Source: Microbulbifer bruguierae (GTDB lineage: Bacteria; Pseudomonadota; Gammaproteobacteria; Pseudomonadales; Cellvibrionaceae). Taken from it: DNA of 64,000 nucleotides. The stretch covers positions 124,001 to 188,000 of the forward strand of contig NZ_CP118605.1 of the NCBI RefSeq assembly GCF_029869925.1, given 5' to 3'. Shown one piece after another: positions 43,936 through 52,306 of the stretch. A program made the translations under genes and the position numbers. Within the stretch, counting starts at the first letter, position 1. The number at the start of each line of letters is the position of its first letter. The notes under the pieces were generated by a model, which worked only from the letters and a program-made list of their open reading frames with translations, had not been told where the DNA came from and did no database searches.

Positions 43936-44796
43936 TTATGCCGGCTGCGAGAGATAGTGTTTGTTTGGATCTGAATGCTTTACGCAGTAGCCGGTGCGGT
44001 AGAGCTTTTCCGCAGAAATTTTTCGTTGCGGCGCTTTGATCTGGTTCAGGTATTCGAGCATTGAAAGGCCTTCTGCGGCGCAGATCGCATCGAATACTTC
44101 TTTATTGGTAGCCGGGATGCGCTGGTCATCGCATACATTGAAAATGCCGCGCAACTTGTTGTTGATCCCGTGGTACACCGCTTCCACCACATCTTCGAAG
44201 TGAATCGCATAGAGCAGGGCATCGGCGCCAAATAGCGTTTTGCCACCGAAGTAGGTATGGGCGAGCTTGACCCGCTCGGGAAAACTCAGGTCACCGGGGG
44301 CGCCATACATGTCGGGAAAACGCAGTACACAGCCGTTGCCGGCAGAGAGGATCTCCTGTTCCGCTTGTTGGTAGTAGCGTGAAGAGGGTTCCTCATGGTT
44401 GGCGGTGGGACTTTCCTCGGTAATTGGTGTAGTGCCGTCGCCACCGTCGCCGTAGACCGAAAAAGAGGACAGGAACACGGTAGGCTTTCCGGTGAGTGCA
44501 GCGCTGTGGCAGCTCTCTACCAGTACTTCCCGATAGTGCGCGTGACGCTCCTCAACGGTACGCGTATTTTTTACATCCGGTGCTACGGTCACCACTATCT
44601 GGTCGCAGTCAGCGGCTGCTTTCGCCACTTTTTCGGTTTCACTGCCACGCAACACAAAAACCTCGTCGACGATCGCAGACAGAGGCTCTACTTTTGCCGC
44701 CGTCGTGGTGGTACCAACCACCCGATGGCCGTCACTTTTGAGTTTTTGTGCCAGCGCCTTGCCTACATGGCCCATCCCCAGAATCAGGATCGTCAT
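43936..44796 (-). CDS. NAD(P)-binding epimerase-like protein
   Basis: A 286-residue extended-SDR-like protein. MTILILGMGHVGKALAQKL gives an NAD(P)-binding GxGxxG variant at 7-12. SSFSVYGDG near 110 replaces the common SSxxVYG, and the Tyr-xxx-Lys pair is altered: YYQQAEQ follows at the position of the active-site helix. FPDMYGAPGDL and FNVCDDQRIPATNKEVFD resemble the YeeZ/sugar-epimerase-like group. The substrate is unknown, and loss of Lys makes a classic dehydrogenase role uncertain. GGAGTGGG precedes the ATG. First gene of the run 44796-42247, under the dyad at 44918. Confidence 0.7.
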   Translation of the reverse strand: MTILILGMGHVGKALAQKLKSDGHRVVGTTTTAAKVEPLSAIVDEVFVLRGSETEKVAKAAADCDQIVVTVAPDVKNTRTVEERHAHYREVLVESCHSAALTGKPTVFLSSFSVYGDGGDGTTPITEESPTANHEEPSSRYYQQAEQEILSAGNGCVLRFPDMYGAPGDLSFPERVKLAHTYFGGKTLFGADALLYAIHFEDVVEAVYHGINNKLRGIFNVCDDQRIPATNKEVFDAICAAEGLSMLEYLNQIKAPQRKISAEKLYRTGYCVKHSDPNKHYLSQPA

Positions 44797-44861
44797 CGCC
44801 CACTCCGTTTGTATGGTTGTCGTTTTGGCTGGCGGCGGCAGGTGAGTTGCGGTGCCGTGTC

Positions 44862-44894
44862 AGCGTGAGAGCGTTTTCAACAGCCTCTCACGCT
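44862..44894. promoter_or_regulatory. 10-bp perfect inverted repeat in a leader
   Basis: AGCGTGAGAG and CTCTCACGCT are separated by 13 bases, between the regulator dyad (44918) and the start of the epimerase-like gene. It could be an operator or an RNA hairpin in the 5' leader. No T-run follows on either side, so a terminator is unlikely. Confidence 0.4.
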
Positions 44895-44917
44895 ATGGAA
44901 AGCACCTTGCGCCCTCA

Positions 44918-44931
44918 TTGACCAATATCAA
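44918..44931. promoter_or_regulatory. FNR/CRP-like dyad, TTGAC-CAAT-ATCAA
   Basis: A full match to TTGAY-N4-RTCAA, 121 bases before the start at 44796 (minus strand). It is one of two dyads in the long gap between this run and the second TonB receptor. Confidence 0.55.
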
Positions 44932-45110
44932 AAAGCGCTACAGTCAATGCGGGCGGGGGCGACTTCCGGGGCAATCTCCCTGTGGCATGGGCCTCCCGTG
45001 TGCCAATGGGGAAGCAGGGCTCAGTGCTGCCAAAGGGTTGGTAGTTGTCGTGGGGGAGCGGGGCTGTTCCGGCCCGGAGGTCAGGGGTGAGGAGCATTTG
45101 CTTCGGCAAA

Positions 45111-45124
45111 TTGATTTTTATCAT
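45111..45124. promoter_or_regulatory. FNR/CRP-like dyad, TTGAT-TTTT-ATCAT
   Basis: One mismatch to TTGAY-N4-RTCAA. It lies 417 bases before the TonB receptor start (45542). Either the leader is long or another transcript begins here. Between them 45206-45229 holds a 7-bp hairpin (CCTCGCC/GGCGAGG) and no gene. Confidence 0.45.
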
Positions 45125-45541
45125 TTCTCGCAAATAGGCGCCGCAATAGATTCGGAAGGTAGCTTATCGCAAGTGCCATCCGGTTGAGCGGGGTTCGAAT
45201 CTGGACCTCGCCTTATCTGCTTGGCGAGGGAAATGTTCAGCGTGTGAGACTTTCAAGTCAATGGTTATGAATCGAAAGTCACAATTGCTTTACCTGTCTG
45301 GAGCGATATTGGATCGCCGCGGGAGAGCCACAGTAGAGCCAGAAGGCGAATTGATTTGCGACTTTTCGTTCAAGGTTCGGGCTTGAAGGCGAAATTCATA
45401 ATTTGATGTGATCTTGGGGACATCGTTGTCAGGAGATGGTTTTTACGAATTAGATGCAAAGTGGCGATAGAAGAGGCCGTTGTTTGACTTATCGCCCCGA
45501 AAAAGTTCAGCCGTAGTTTTTTCAACTCAGGGAGCAAGGGG

Positions 45542-48151
45542 ATGTATAAATACAATAAACACGTTTTGGCGGCCGCAATCGCCATTGCGAGCTCGCCGGT
45601 CACGGTCAGCGCGCAGGAAATTAACGAATCCATTCAATCCATTGAAGAGGTGGTGGTTACTGCGCGACGTCGCAGCGAGAGTTTGCAGAAGGTGCCCATC
45701 TCTATTTCACCGGTCACCAGCGAGCAAATCAAGCAGCGAGCCTATACCGGGCTCGAGGATATTGCCGCATCTACCTCAGGGTTTACCTATGAGGGCTTTT
45801 CCACCAGTGGTACTAACGGCAACGCGGTAATTCGCGGAATGGCCCAGACCTTTACCACTGCGCGCACCCAGAACGTGGCGTTTTTCCTGAATGGTATTCA
45901 CCTGCAAAGCCAGAGCATGATGAACTTCGGCCTGGTGGATATGGAACGGGTTGAAGTGGTCAAGGGGCCGCAGAGCGCAATGTACGGGCGCAATGCGTTT
46001 GCGGGTGCGGTGAACTATATCACCAGCCCCGCCACTGAGACTTTCGAGGCCAATGTCGAGACTACTCTCGGCGACAATGAGCGTCAGGATATTAAAGTCA
46101 GCGTGAGCGGCCCGATTATCGGCGATGTACTTCTGGGCAAACTTAATATTGCCCGCACCGAGTACGATGGTCATACCGAGAATGATCACCCCTATGCGGA
46201 TGTGGATGCGCCCGGTCCCAGTACGACTGGCAATGTGGGTGGCTGGGATGATCAGACTGTATCGGCCACACTGGAATTGCGTCCCAATGAAAAACTCAAT
46301 TTCAAACTCGACTATTACCGTTCCGAAATCGAGCGAGAGTCGCAACCCTATTATGTGATGACAGGTCTCAACAACGTGGCCTGGGGGTTTAGCATGTATG
46401 GTGACATGAACTGTAATTCGGTCACTCGCGCTACCAATTTCGGACAAAGCATTACAGGCAACAGCTGGTGGTGCGGCGAAGTGCCTACCATGCCGAGCAG
46501 TGCAGCTGTGAATTACGGAGCGGGACTTGGTATCCCTGCTGATACCGGGCACAACGCCATTACCATCGATCCGCGTTCCTACGGTGCGGTGGCGGAAACG
46601 GAAGTATTGAGCTTCAAGACCAGTCTGGAAATCAGTGACAACGCCAGTTTCGAATACCTGTTTGGTATGACGAGCAATGACTCCAAGACCAATGGTGGTT
46701 CCGCAGATCGCGACCCGCTTGCCGGGGTTACCGCTCCGTGGGGAGTACAGGTTATCACTCCGCCCTTCGGCGCCCCGATAGTGATCCCTCAGTTCGCGTA
46801 TGTGAACAGTTTCAGTGGACGCCCAATTTCCGAGCTCGAAAGTGATTCCCACGAACTGCGCCTGAACTTCTCCGGTGATTCATGGGAGGGTGCCGTCGGC
46901 TTCTTTTACAGTAACATCAGTGACGAAAGCCACGAGATAACGTTGTTTATGCCGCTGTGTTCTCCGTTTAATGCGGGGGTGGACTACGGTATTTCGGCCG
47001 AAGAGGCCTGTAACCTGCCGGCGGACGGCAGCGTGCCTTCGCCGCTGGCTGGTGCCTCTGACCAGACCTCACAGCGGTTGGCGGCCTGGCATGGAGCCCA
47101 AGCGGCGCATACCGAGTATGACGACAGCATCGTTGCAGTATTCACCGAGTTGGCTTACAACCTGAGCGAGGATTTTACCTTGCGCGGTGAGATGCGCTAC
47201 ACCGAGGAAGACAAGTCCATTGTGCGCCTTACAGACGGTAACGGTATTGCACCGGGTGGATTTGCGCCATCCGATATTGTCATCCCGGAAGACCAGGCGA
47301 ACTTCTATTACTTCACCCCGCGCCTCACTGCAGAGTACCGCCTCAATAGCGACCAGTTCCTGTATGCCTCGGCGGCCATGGGTGTGAAGTCCGGCGGCTT
47401 TAACAATACCTCCGACCAGAACTACCTCACATACGATGAGGAGCAGAACTGGACTTATGAGGTTGGGAGTAAGAACTGGCTGCTGGACGGTGCATTGCAA
47501 CTGAACGCGGCGCTCTACCTGATTGACTGGGAAGATATTCAGGGTTCCCAGGCACCCCAGAGTGGCGGGCTTGGAGACACCACCCTGGTTGCCAATATCG
47601 GTGATGCAGAGTCGCTCGGGTTTGAGGTCGATGGCCGCTGGCTGCTGGGGGATCACTGGAGTACAGACTTTGCACTGTCCTGGTCGGACCCGACCTATGA
47701 CGATGACGTGACCTTTGAAGAGGGTGCGCTGTATATCAATTACCAGTGTGATGAGTCCATTGAGACCGCTCCCTCGACTCCCACGATGTGCGGAAACTCG
47801 GACGTAGGTGGAAACCAGCTGGCGCGTACCAGTGAGTGGCAGGGCTCGGTAGGCATCAATTACCAGACTGAGTTGTTTGGTGATTGGTCGCTGCGGGCGC
47901 GTCTGGATAGCAACTACCAGTCCAAACAGTATATAACGCCGTTGAACCTGGCCTATGCCGGAGGCAGGACGATCACCAACGCGAATATTTCTCTGTCCTC
48001 TGCCGATCACTGGCGTATTAACCTGTGGGGCAAGAATATTCTGGATGAGGAATATGTGGGTGGGGTATTTGTGTTGAGTCAGTTCAGTAAAATGATTGTT
48101 GCCACTGGTATGGGGCCATCCTACGGCGCCACGATCAGTTACGACTTCTAA
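45542..48151 (+). CDS. TonB-dependent outer-membrane receptor 2
   Basis: An 869-residue receptor. The signal peptide ends near residue 22 (VSAQ); the Ton box is EEVVVTARR near 35-43; the plug ends with VEVVKGPQSAMYGRNAFAGAVNYIT near 135-160; a long beta barrel ends in a Phe (ISYDF). It resembles receptor 1 at 31870 in plug and in general barrel layout, but the extracellular loops differ. The haem-receptor FRAP/NPNL pair is not seen. Two receptors of one subfamily in one regulon suggest two related ligands, or two uptake conditions. It is followed by its own terminator, so it is probably monocistronic. Confidence 0.9.
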   Translation: MYKYNKHVLAAAIAIASSPVTVSAQEINESIQSIEEVVVTARRRSESLQKVPISISPVTSEQIKQRAYTGLEDIAASTSGFTYEGFSTSGTNGNAVIRGMAQTFTTARTQNVAFFLNGIHLQSQSMMNFGLVDMERVEVVKGPQSAMYGRNAFAGAVNYITSPATETFEANVETTLGDNERQDIKVSVSGPIIGDVLLGKLNIARTEYDGHTENDHPYADVDAPGPSTTGNVGGWDDQTVSATLELRPNEKLNFKLDYYRSEIERESQPYYVMTGLNNVAWGFSMYGDMNCNSVTRATNFGQSITGNSWWCGEVPTMPSSAAVNYGAGLGIPADTGHNAITIDPRSYGAVAETEVLSFKTSLEISDNASFEYLFGMTSNDSKTNGGSADRDPLAGVTAPWGVQVITPPFGAPIVIPQFAYVNSFSGRPISELESDSHELRLNFSGDSWEGAVGFFYSNISDESHEITLFMPLCSPFNAGVDYGISAEEACNLPADGSVPSPLAGASDQTSQRLAAWHGAQAAHTEYDDSIVAVFTELAYNLSEDFTLRGEMRYTEEDKSIVRLTDGNGIAPGGFAPSDIVIPEDQANFYYFTPRLTAEYRLNSDQFLYASAAMGVKSGGFNNTSDQNYLTYDEEQNWTYEVGSKNWLLDGALQLNAALYLIDWEDIQGSQAPQSGGLGDTTLVANIGDAESLGFEVDGRWLLGDHWSTDFALSWSDPTYDDDVTFEEGALYINYQCDESIETAPSTPTMCGNSDVGGNQLARTSEWQGSVGINYQTELFGDWSLRARLDSNYQSKQYITPLNLAYAGGRTITNANISLSSADHWRINLWGKNILDEEYVGGVFVLSQFSKMIVATGMGPSYGATISYDF

Positions 48152-48171
48152 CTAGTCCTGCTCCTTAATCG

Positions 48172-48219
48172 GGCCGGTGGAATGCGTCTAGTCTGTGCGC
48201 ACTTCCATCGGCCTTTTTT
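48172..48219 (+). terminator. Terminator of TonB receptor 2
   Basis: GGCCGGTGGAA pairs with TTCCATCGGCC (one G-U) across a 20-base loop, followed by TTTTTT. Confidence 0.75.
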
Positions 48220-48245
48220 GATGAGGTATTGGTAGTAAGATTATT

Positions 48246-48305
48246 ATGCGCACGATCATCTTAAATGTCCCCGACGAGGTAAAAGTGGTGCAGGCCGTAC
48301 TGTGA
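48246..48305 (+). other. Very short frame, possibly a gene remnant
   Basis: ATG to TGA in 19 codons, MRTIILNVPDEVKVVQAVL, with no binding site. It has the look of the first strand of a larger protein cut short by a stop. Weak support. Confidence 0.2.
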
Positions 48306-48375
48306 GGATGTTACCCGGCAGATTGAACGCGCTGTCACGTTATAGATATCTGTTTGGCAAGGTGTACGAGACTCC

Positions 48376-49122
48376 ATGAATTGTATTTTCGGTTCCTCTG
48401 ATGATGCGCTGATTGCCTCGGGGCGTTACGAATATTTTCTTGATCGTGAGCTGCAACCCATTGAAGAGCGCTGGCGCTTGTACAGGCGCCAGCGCAAACT
48501 CTGGCTGGATAGTGAACGATATGTCTCATCGATATCGCTACGTCTGAGCGCCCGTGCGGAATTGGTTCAGGGGGAGATCACCCGTTGCCTGGTATCGTGG
48601 GTGGATTCTGGGCTTCGGGTGTCCTCAGCAATATTTACCCGCGAGAGCGACTCATCTGCGCGTTATTTTCACAGGCCTGCTGGACAGCCAGCGCGCAGCT
48701 ATATCAGAAGTGAGCGAGTATTTTTCCCATTGCTGAGGGTGTATACCGGTCTGGCATTAGGTGGAATTCTTTCACGGGGCGCGGACACAGGCTCCGGGCA
48801 TTCCGCCAGGGTGTTGATTCCCTGGATCAAGGACCCGGCACAGAAGGGAAAGTTGCTTGAACCCTCCACCGCCACACGGACAGCGATACCGCGCCAGTGT
48901 TCTTTTCCTGTATTCCCGGATCACGCGTCGAACATTCCTCTGGGCGCGTCCCTGGACTGTTACCAGTATTCGGGAGAGCAGTATGGGGATGACACCCGTT
49001 TCTGGGTCGCTGACGGCTTACTGCATGCCTATCGCTGGAATCAGGCGGGCCGCGACTGGATGATTCGTCTTACGGATATGCAGGGGCAGTGGCCAGGGAG
49101 ATTTTCCTCCAGCCTCCTGTGA
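48376..49122 (+). CDS. Hypothetical soluble protein
   Basis: A 248-residue protein, Arg-, Ser- and aromatic-rich, without signal peptide or membrane helix. The N-terminal third is basic (RWRLYRRQRKLW near 31-42) and the C-terminal part has LDCYQYSGEQYGDDTRFWVADGLL-like aromatic strands. I do not recognise the family. A perfect 10-bp inverted repeat (48468-48495) lies inside the coding sequence. Only weak purines precede the ATG, so the start is uncertain. It lies between the second receptor and the membrane protein at 49238. Membership of the island is likely from position but not shown by function. Confidence 0.5.
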   Translation: MNCIFGSSDDALIASGRYEYFLDRELQPIEERWRLYRRQRKLWLDSERYVSSISLRLSARAELVQGEITRCLVSWVDSGLRVSSAIFTRESDSSARYFHRPAGQPARSYIRSERVFFPLLRVYTGLALGGILSRGADTGSGHSARVLIPWIKDPAQKGKLLEPSTATRTAIPRQCSFPVFPDHASNIPLGASLDCYQYSGEQYGDDTRFWVADGLLHAYRWNQAGRDWMIRLTDMQGQWPGRFSSSLL

Positions 49123-49132
49123 CCTTTATCAA
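49119..49132. promoter_or_regulatory. FNR/CRP-like dyad, GTGAC-CTTT-ATCAA
   Basis: One mismatch to TTGAY-N4-RTCAA, overlapping the stop of the gene before and 105 bases before the start at 49238. One of the weaker sites. Confidence 0.35.
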
Positions 49133-49237
49133 TTTGCCCTCCCGGCCTCACGCATATAGTGAGGCCTGAAGAGTGGGGCGGTAATCTCTGAACACCCTCC
49201 GGAATCAATACCTAACAAACATGCCCAGTTGCCTATT

Positions 49238-49903
49238 ATGAGTGTCTATTTACTGATCAAGTTTTTTCATAACCTCTGTTTCGTTTACTGGCTGGGAGGC
49301 GATCTTGGCACCTTTTACGCGAGCCGCTTTGTTGCGCGGGAAGACCTTAGCCCTCAGGCCCGCAGTACCGCTTTGACCATTATGATGGGCTGTGATCAGG
49401 GGCCGCGATTCTGCATGCCTCTGATTTTGCCTCTGGGTCTGCAGCTGGCCTTTTTGACCGGTCAGTTTTCTGTGCCGGTGTGGGTAGTCGTCGCTGCGTG
49501 GGCGATTTGTCTGGGCTGGTTTGCCCTGGTTGCTGTGTTGCATTTCAGCCACGGCAAGGGGTTTATTCCGGTATTGACCCGGCTGGATTTCGCCCTGCGG
49601 GTAGTGCTGATTGCCGGCCTGCTTGGGGTCGCCGCCTGGGCCTTGTTGAGCAACGCCATCTTTTCCTCCAACTGGCTGGCGATCAAACTGGCTGTGTTTG
49701 CGTTGCTTGTTTTCTGTGGCTTGATGATTCGTGTGCGTCTGAAGAATTTTATTGTTGCCTGGGGCACACTACTGCAGAAAGGTGCAGATGATCACACGAA
49801 CCGGACCATCCGAGGCAGTATTGCCGCCTGTAGGCCTTTTGTGTATCTGATCTGGGTCGGCCTGCTGGTCAACGCCGCTTACGGGTTGCACCTGCTTAAT
49901 TAA
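49238..49903 (+). CDS. Integral membrane protein, unknown function
   Basis: A 221-residue protein with about six membrane helices. The opening FFHNLCFVYWLGGDLGTFYAS has a His and a GGD in or near the first helix. RFCMPLILPLGLQLA and later LDFALRVVLIAGLLG also mark helices. It resembles in outline the CopD/DUF2269-type small polytopic proteins that often bind haem or metal, but identification is not firm. The ATG at 49238 is preferred over an in-frame TTG at 49229. It is followed after 50 bases by a GST gene and then by the Rieske oxygenase. Confidence 0.65.
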   Translation: MSVYLLIKFFHNLCFVYWLGGDLGTFYASRFVAREDLSPQARSTALTIMMGCDQGPRFCMPLILPLGLQLAFLTGQFSVPVWVVVAAWAICLGWFALVAVLHFSHGKGFIPVLTRLDFALRVVLIAGLLGVAAWALLSNAIFSSNWLAIKLAVFALLVFCGLMIRVRLKNFIVAWGTLLQKGADDHTNRTIRGSIAACRPFVYLIWVGLLVNAAYGLHLLN

Positions 49904-49953
49904 CAGCTTGTAAAGACCATTGCTGATAACGGGAAAGCAAACCAGGAGTGATC

Positions 49954-50607
49954 GTGAAGTTATACACCGTTCCCCATTCCCCTTACGGCGCACGTGTCTG
50001 TGCGCAGATCAAACTGAAAAACCTACCGGTGGAGGTGCTTCCTCCACCTGAGCCATTGCGTAGCGAAGGCTTTCTGAAACGCTTTGCGCTCGGCAAAGTA
50101 CCGATACTTGAATTAGATGACGGACGTTATCTGGGAGAGAGCTGGGCGATTCTCGAATACCTTGAGGAGATCGGGGGCGAGATCCCGTCCCTGATACCGA
50201 AGGACGCGCTGGCCCGGGGCAAGATGCGTGAACTCGCTCGTTATGCGGATCTCCACCTGGCTCCCAATGCATTGTTTCCGCTGTTTAAATCGGTTTTGGC
50301 TGGGGAGGCGGTAACAGCGTCCACTTTGGATGCCTTGCATACCGAGCTGGCTAAAGGAGAAAGACTGATTGCGGCACGAGGCTCTTTGGCGGAACGGGCG
50401 CTGGATCTCGGCGATATCGCACTTGCCCCCAGTGTGCTTTATCTATTTCTGTTATTGGAAGGGCTGGGAAAGAAAGAAATCCTGGCGGATTTCCCCGCGT
50501 TTTCCGGCTGGTGGGAGGGCATGGATAGGATTCCCGAGATACGGGAAACCCTGCAGGGCGTGAGTACAGCGTTTCGTGCTTTTGCCGGTTCCAGGGCAAC
50601 CGCTTGA
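49954..50607 (+). CDS. Glutathione S-transferase-like protein
   Basis: A 217-residue two-domain GST. The thioredoxin-like N-domain has HSPYGARVCAQIKLKNL near 8-24, then KVPILELDDGRYLGESWAILEYLEE near 50-75, with the cis-Pro and the glutathione-gamma-Glu-binding ES. The C-domain is all helical. The zeta-type GSTs include maleylacetoacetate and maleylpyruvate isomerases, which would suit a maleate-type pathway, but the Ser-rich zeta motif SSCxWRVR is not present, so the class is open. Start: GTG 49954, five bases after AGGAG; the GTG at 49948 overlaps that binding site. Confidence 0.8.
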   Translation: MKLYTVPHSPYGARVCAQIKLKNLPVEVLPPPEPLRSEGFLKRFALGKVPILELDDGRYLGESWAILEYLEEIGGEIPSLIPKDALARGKMRELARYADLHLAPNALFPLFKSVLAGEAVTASTLDALHTELAKGERLIAARGSLAERALDLGDIALAPSVLYLFLLLEGLGKKEILADFPAFSGWWEGMDRIPEIRETLQGVSTAFRAFAGSRATA

Positions 50608-50658
50608 ACGGCTGGCCACAGTGCGGTGGAGTGCCGGCCTGGCAGGTGGTAGATACAG

Positions 50659-50672
50659 TTGATATTAGTCAA
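50659..50672. promoter_or_regulatory. FNR/CRP-like dyad, TTGAT-ATTA-GTCAA
   Basis: A full match to TTGAY-N4-RTCAA, 152 bases before the Rieske oxygenase start at 50825. Confidence 0.55.
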
Positions 50673-50824
50673 CATTCCGTCTGATTCTGACGCTAGACTG
50701 CATGAAAAAGTGATCCCGTGAGCGAGAGCGTGCGTAAACATTTAGCACCGGAAGATGCGCCGGGAGAAGTACTGGAAGGCCTCAAAATTTGGGTGCCAAA
50801 ATTTCACTTGGAGGGGGGCGAAAG

Positions 50825-52003
50825 ATGCTGACCAATCTCTGGTATGTGGCCGAATGGTCAAAAACAGTAAAAGACAAGCCAGTTAAGGCCAAATTGCTCG
50901 GGCAGAATTTCGTTCTTTACCGGGACAAGACGGGAAAAGTGCACTGTCTTAGTGATGTGTGTATCCACCGTGGTGGATCCCTGTCCAATGGTTGGACCAC
51001 CGAGCGCAACTGTGTCGCCTGCCCGTACCACGGCTGGGAATTCGATGCGGAGGGCAAGGTGCAGTTTATTCCTTCCCGTGGAGAGGGCGCGCCGATTCCC
51101 GAGCGCGCACGAATCGATGCCTATCCCACGGAAGAACGCTACGGCATGATCTGGGTGTTCCTCGGGGATCTGCCTGAGTCCGAGCGCTACCCCATACCCG
51201 AGTTCCCGGAATATGACGACAAGGCGAACTGGCGGCCGGTATCTCTGGAGTTTACCTGGAAGGGCACCGTAGACCGTGTGGTGGAAAATGGGATTGATAT
51301 CGCCCATACCGCCTTTGTGCACCCCGGGTTTGGTTATCGGGAAATGGCGGACAAGAACAAAATCCTCGAAGTCGAACGTGGGGACTATTGGGGGCGCTCT
51401 TCCAACGTCCTGTATCCGCCCCAATTACAGGGCAATTTCGGGCTTTTGAAGTTTTTCCGCAAGGACAAGGCGGCCACCCACGTCACGCCGTCGTTCTACC
51501 TGCCTGGTCACTGTGTGCGCCTGCAGATCAAGGTGAACTCCTGGATGGAAATGATTATCTTCGATGCCAACACTCCGGTAGACGAAAATACCACGCGCTC
51601 GTTCGCGGTACAGGTGCGCAACTTCTTCAAGTCCCCCATATTCGACAAGGGGTCGATCAAGCGCACCAGTAAAGTATTCCAGGAGGATGCGGATATTGTT
51701 GAAGCGCTTTCACCCAACTACCTTCCCGAGACCCTGGAGCATGAGGTGTCCGTGGAGCAGGATAAATTTATGAGTGCCTGGCGCATGATCCGGCGCAAGC
51801 ATATTGAAATGGGTTGGAAGATAGACACCCGAGCGATGAAGGCATTCGAGGGGGAAAAGGTTTTCACGATTCCTTCCCCTGCACGCAGAACCAATCCGCA
51901 TCTGAAGTGGGCACTTGAAACCGTGCCGCTCGTAGAGGGCAATTCTGCCAGTGCAGCTGAAGTGGGTACTCAGGGGGGAATCCCTCAGGTGGAGTCCGCC
52001 TGA
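50825..52003 (+). CDS. Rieske non-haem iron oxygenase, PAO/VanA type
   Basis: A 392-residue oxygenase. The Rieske 2Fe-2S centre has C46-x-H48 (VCIHRGG) and C66-xx-H69 (CPYHGW). The mononuclear iron site reads N155-xx-D158-xx-H161-xxxx-H166 (NGIDIAHTAFVH). The opening LTNLWYVAEWS is the VanA/PAO pattern. Plant pheophorbide a oxygenase, which opens the chlorin ring, is in this family; so are O-demethylases. No CxxC motif or membrane anchor of the plant enzyme is seen. GGAGGGGGG precedes the ATG. Single gene under its own regulator dyad, followed by a strong terminator. Electrons may come from the rubredoxin fusion at 16541. Ring-opening activity is inferred from company. Confidence 0.85.
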   Translation: MLTNLWYVAEWSKTVKDKPVKAKLLGQNFVLYRDKTGKVHCLSDVCIHRGGSLSNGWTTERNCVACPYHGWEFDAEGKVQFIPSRGEGAPIPERARIDAYPTEERYGMIWVFLGDLPESERYPIPEFPEYDDKANWRPVSLEFTWKGTVDRVVENGIDIAHTAFVHPGFGYREMADKNKILEVERGDYWGRSSNVLYPPQLQGNFGLLKFFRKDKAATHVTPSFYLPGHCVRLQIKVNSWMEMIIFDANTPVDENTTRSFAVQVRNFFKSPIFDKGSIKRTSKVFQEDADIVEALSPNYLPETLEHEVSVEQDKFMSAWRMIRRKHIEMGWKIDTRAMKAFEGEKVFTIPSPARRTNPHLKWALETVPLVEGNSASAAEVGTQGGIPQVESA

Positions 52004-52037
52004 CACCATTCGGATTCGGTTGAGGGAAGGTCATACG

Positions 52038-52069
52038 AAAAAGCCCGATCCATTTGGATCGGGCTTTTT
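52038..52069 (+). terminator. Bidirectional terminator
   Basis: AAAAAGCCCGATCC and GGATCGGGCTTTTT form a 14-bp stem with loop ATTT. It serves the Rieske oxygenase gene and, on the other strand, tRNA-Arg. Confidence 0.9.
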
Positions 52070-52072
52070 AGT

Positions 52073-52149
52073 TGGCGCGCTCGGGAGGATTCGAACCTCC
52101 GACCGCCTGGTTCGTAGCCAGGTACTCTATCCAGCTGAGCTACGAGCGC
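52073..52149 (-). tRNA. tRNA-Arg (anticodon ACG)
   Basis: 77 bases on the minus strand, with acceptor GCGCTCG/CGAGCGC, D-arm AGCTCAGCTGGATAGAGT, anticodon loop CTACGAA, T-loop GGTTCGAATCC and an encoded CCA. All stems pair. Confidence 0.95.
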
Positions 52150-52306
52150 GTAGGTGGCGCACAATAATGACTCATGGCACGTGAGTCAAGCAAAACATGA
52201 CAACTCGATTCAATTTATGCAGATTCGGGCGCTACATTCTCGAGTATGGCTATTGTTTAATCTTCCTGAGCGTCTAGTATTCACAGTGAATTTAGAGGAG
52301 ATTGTT

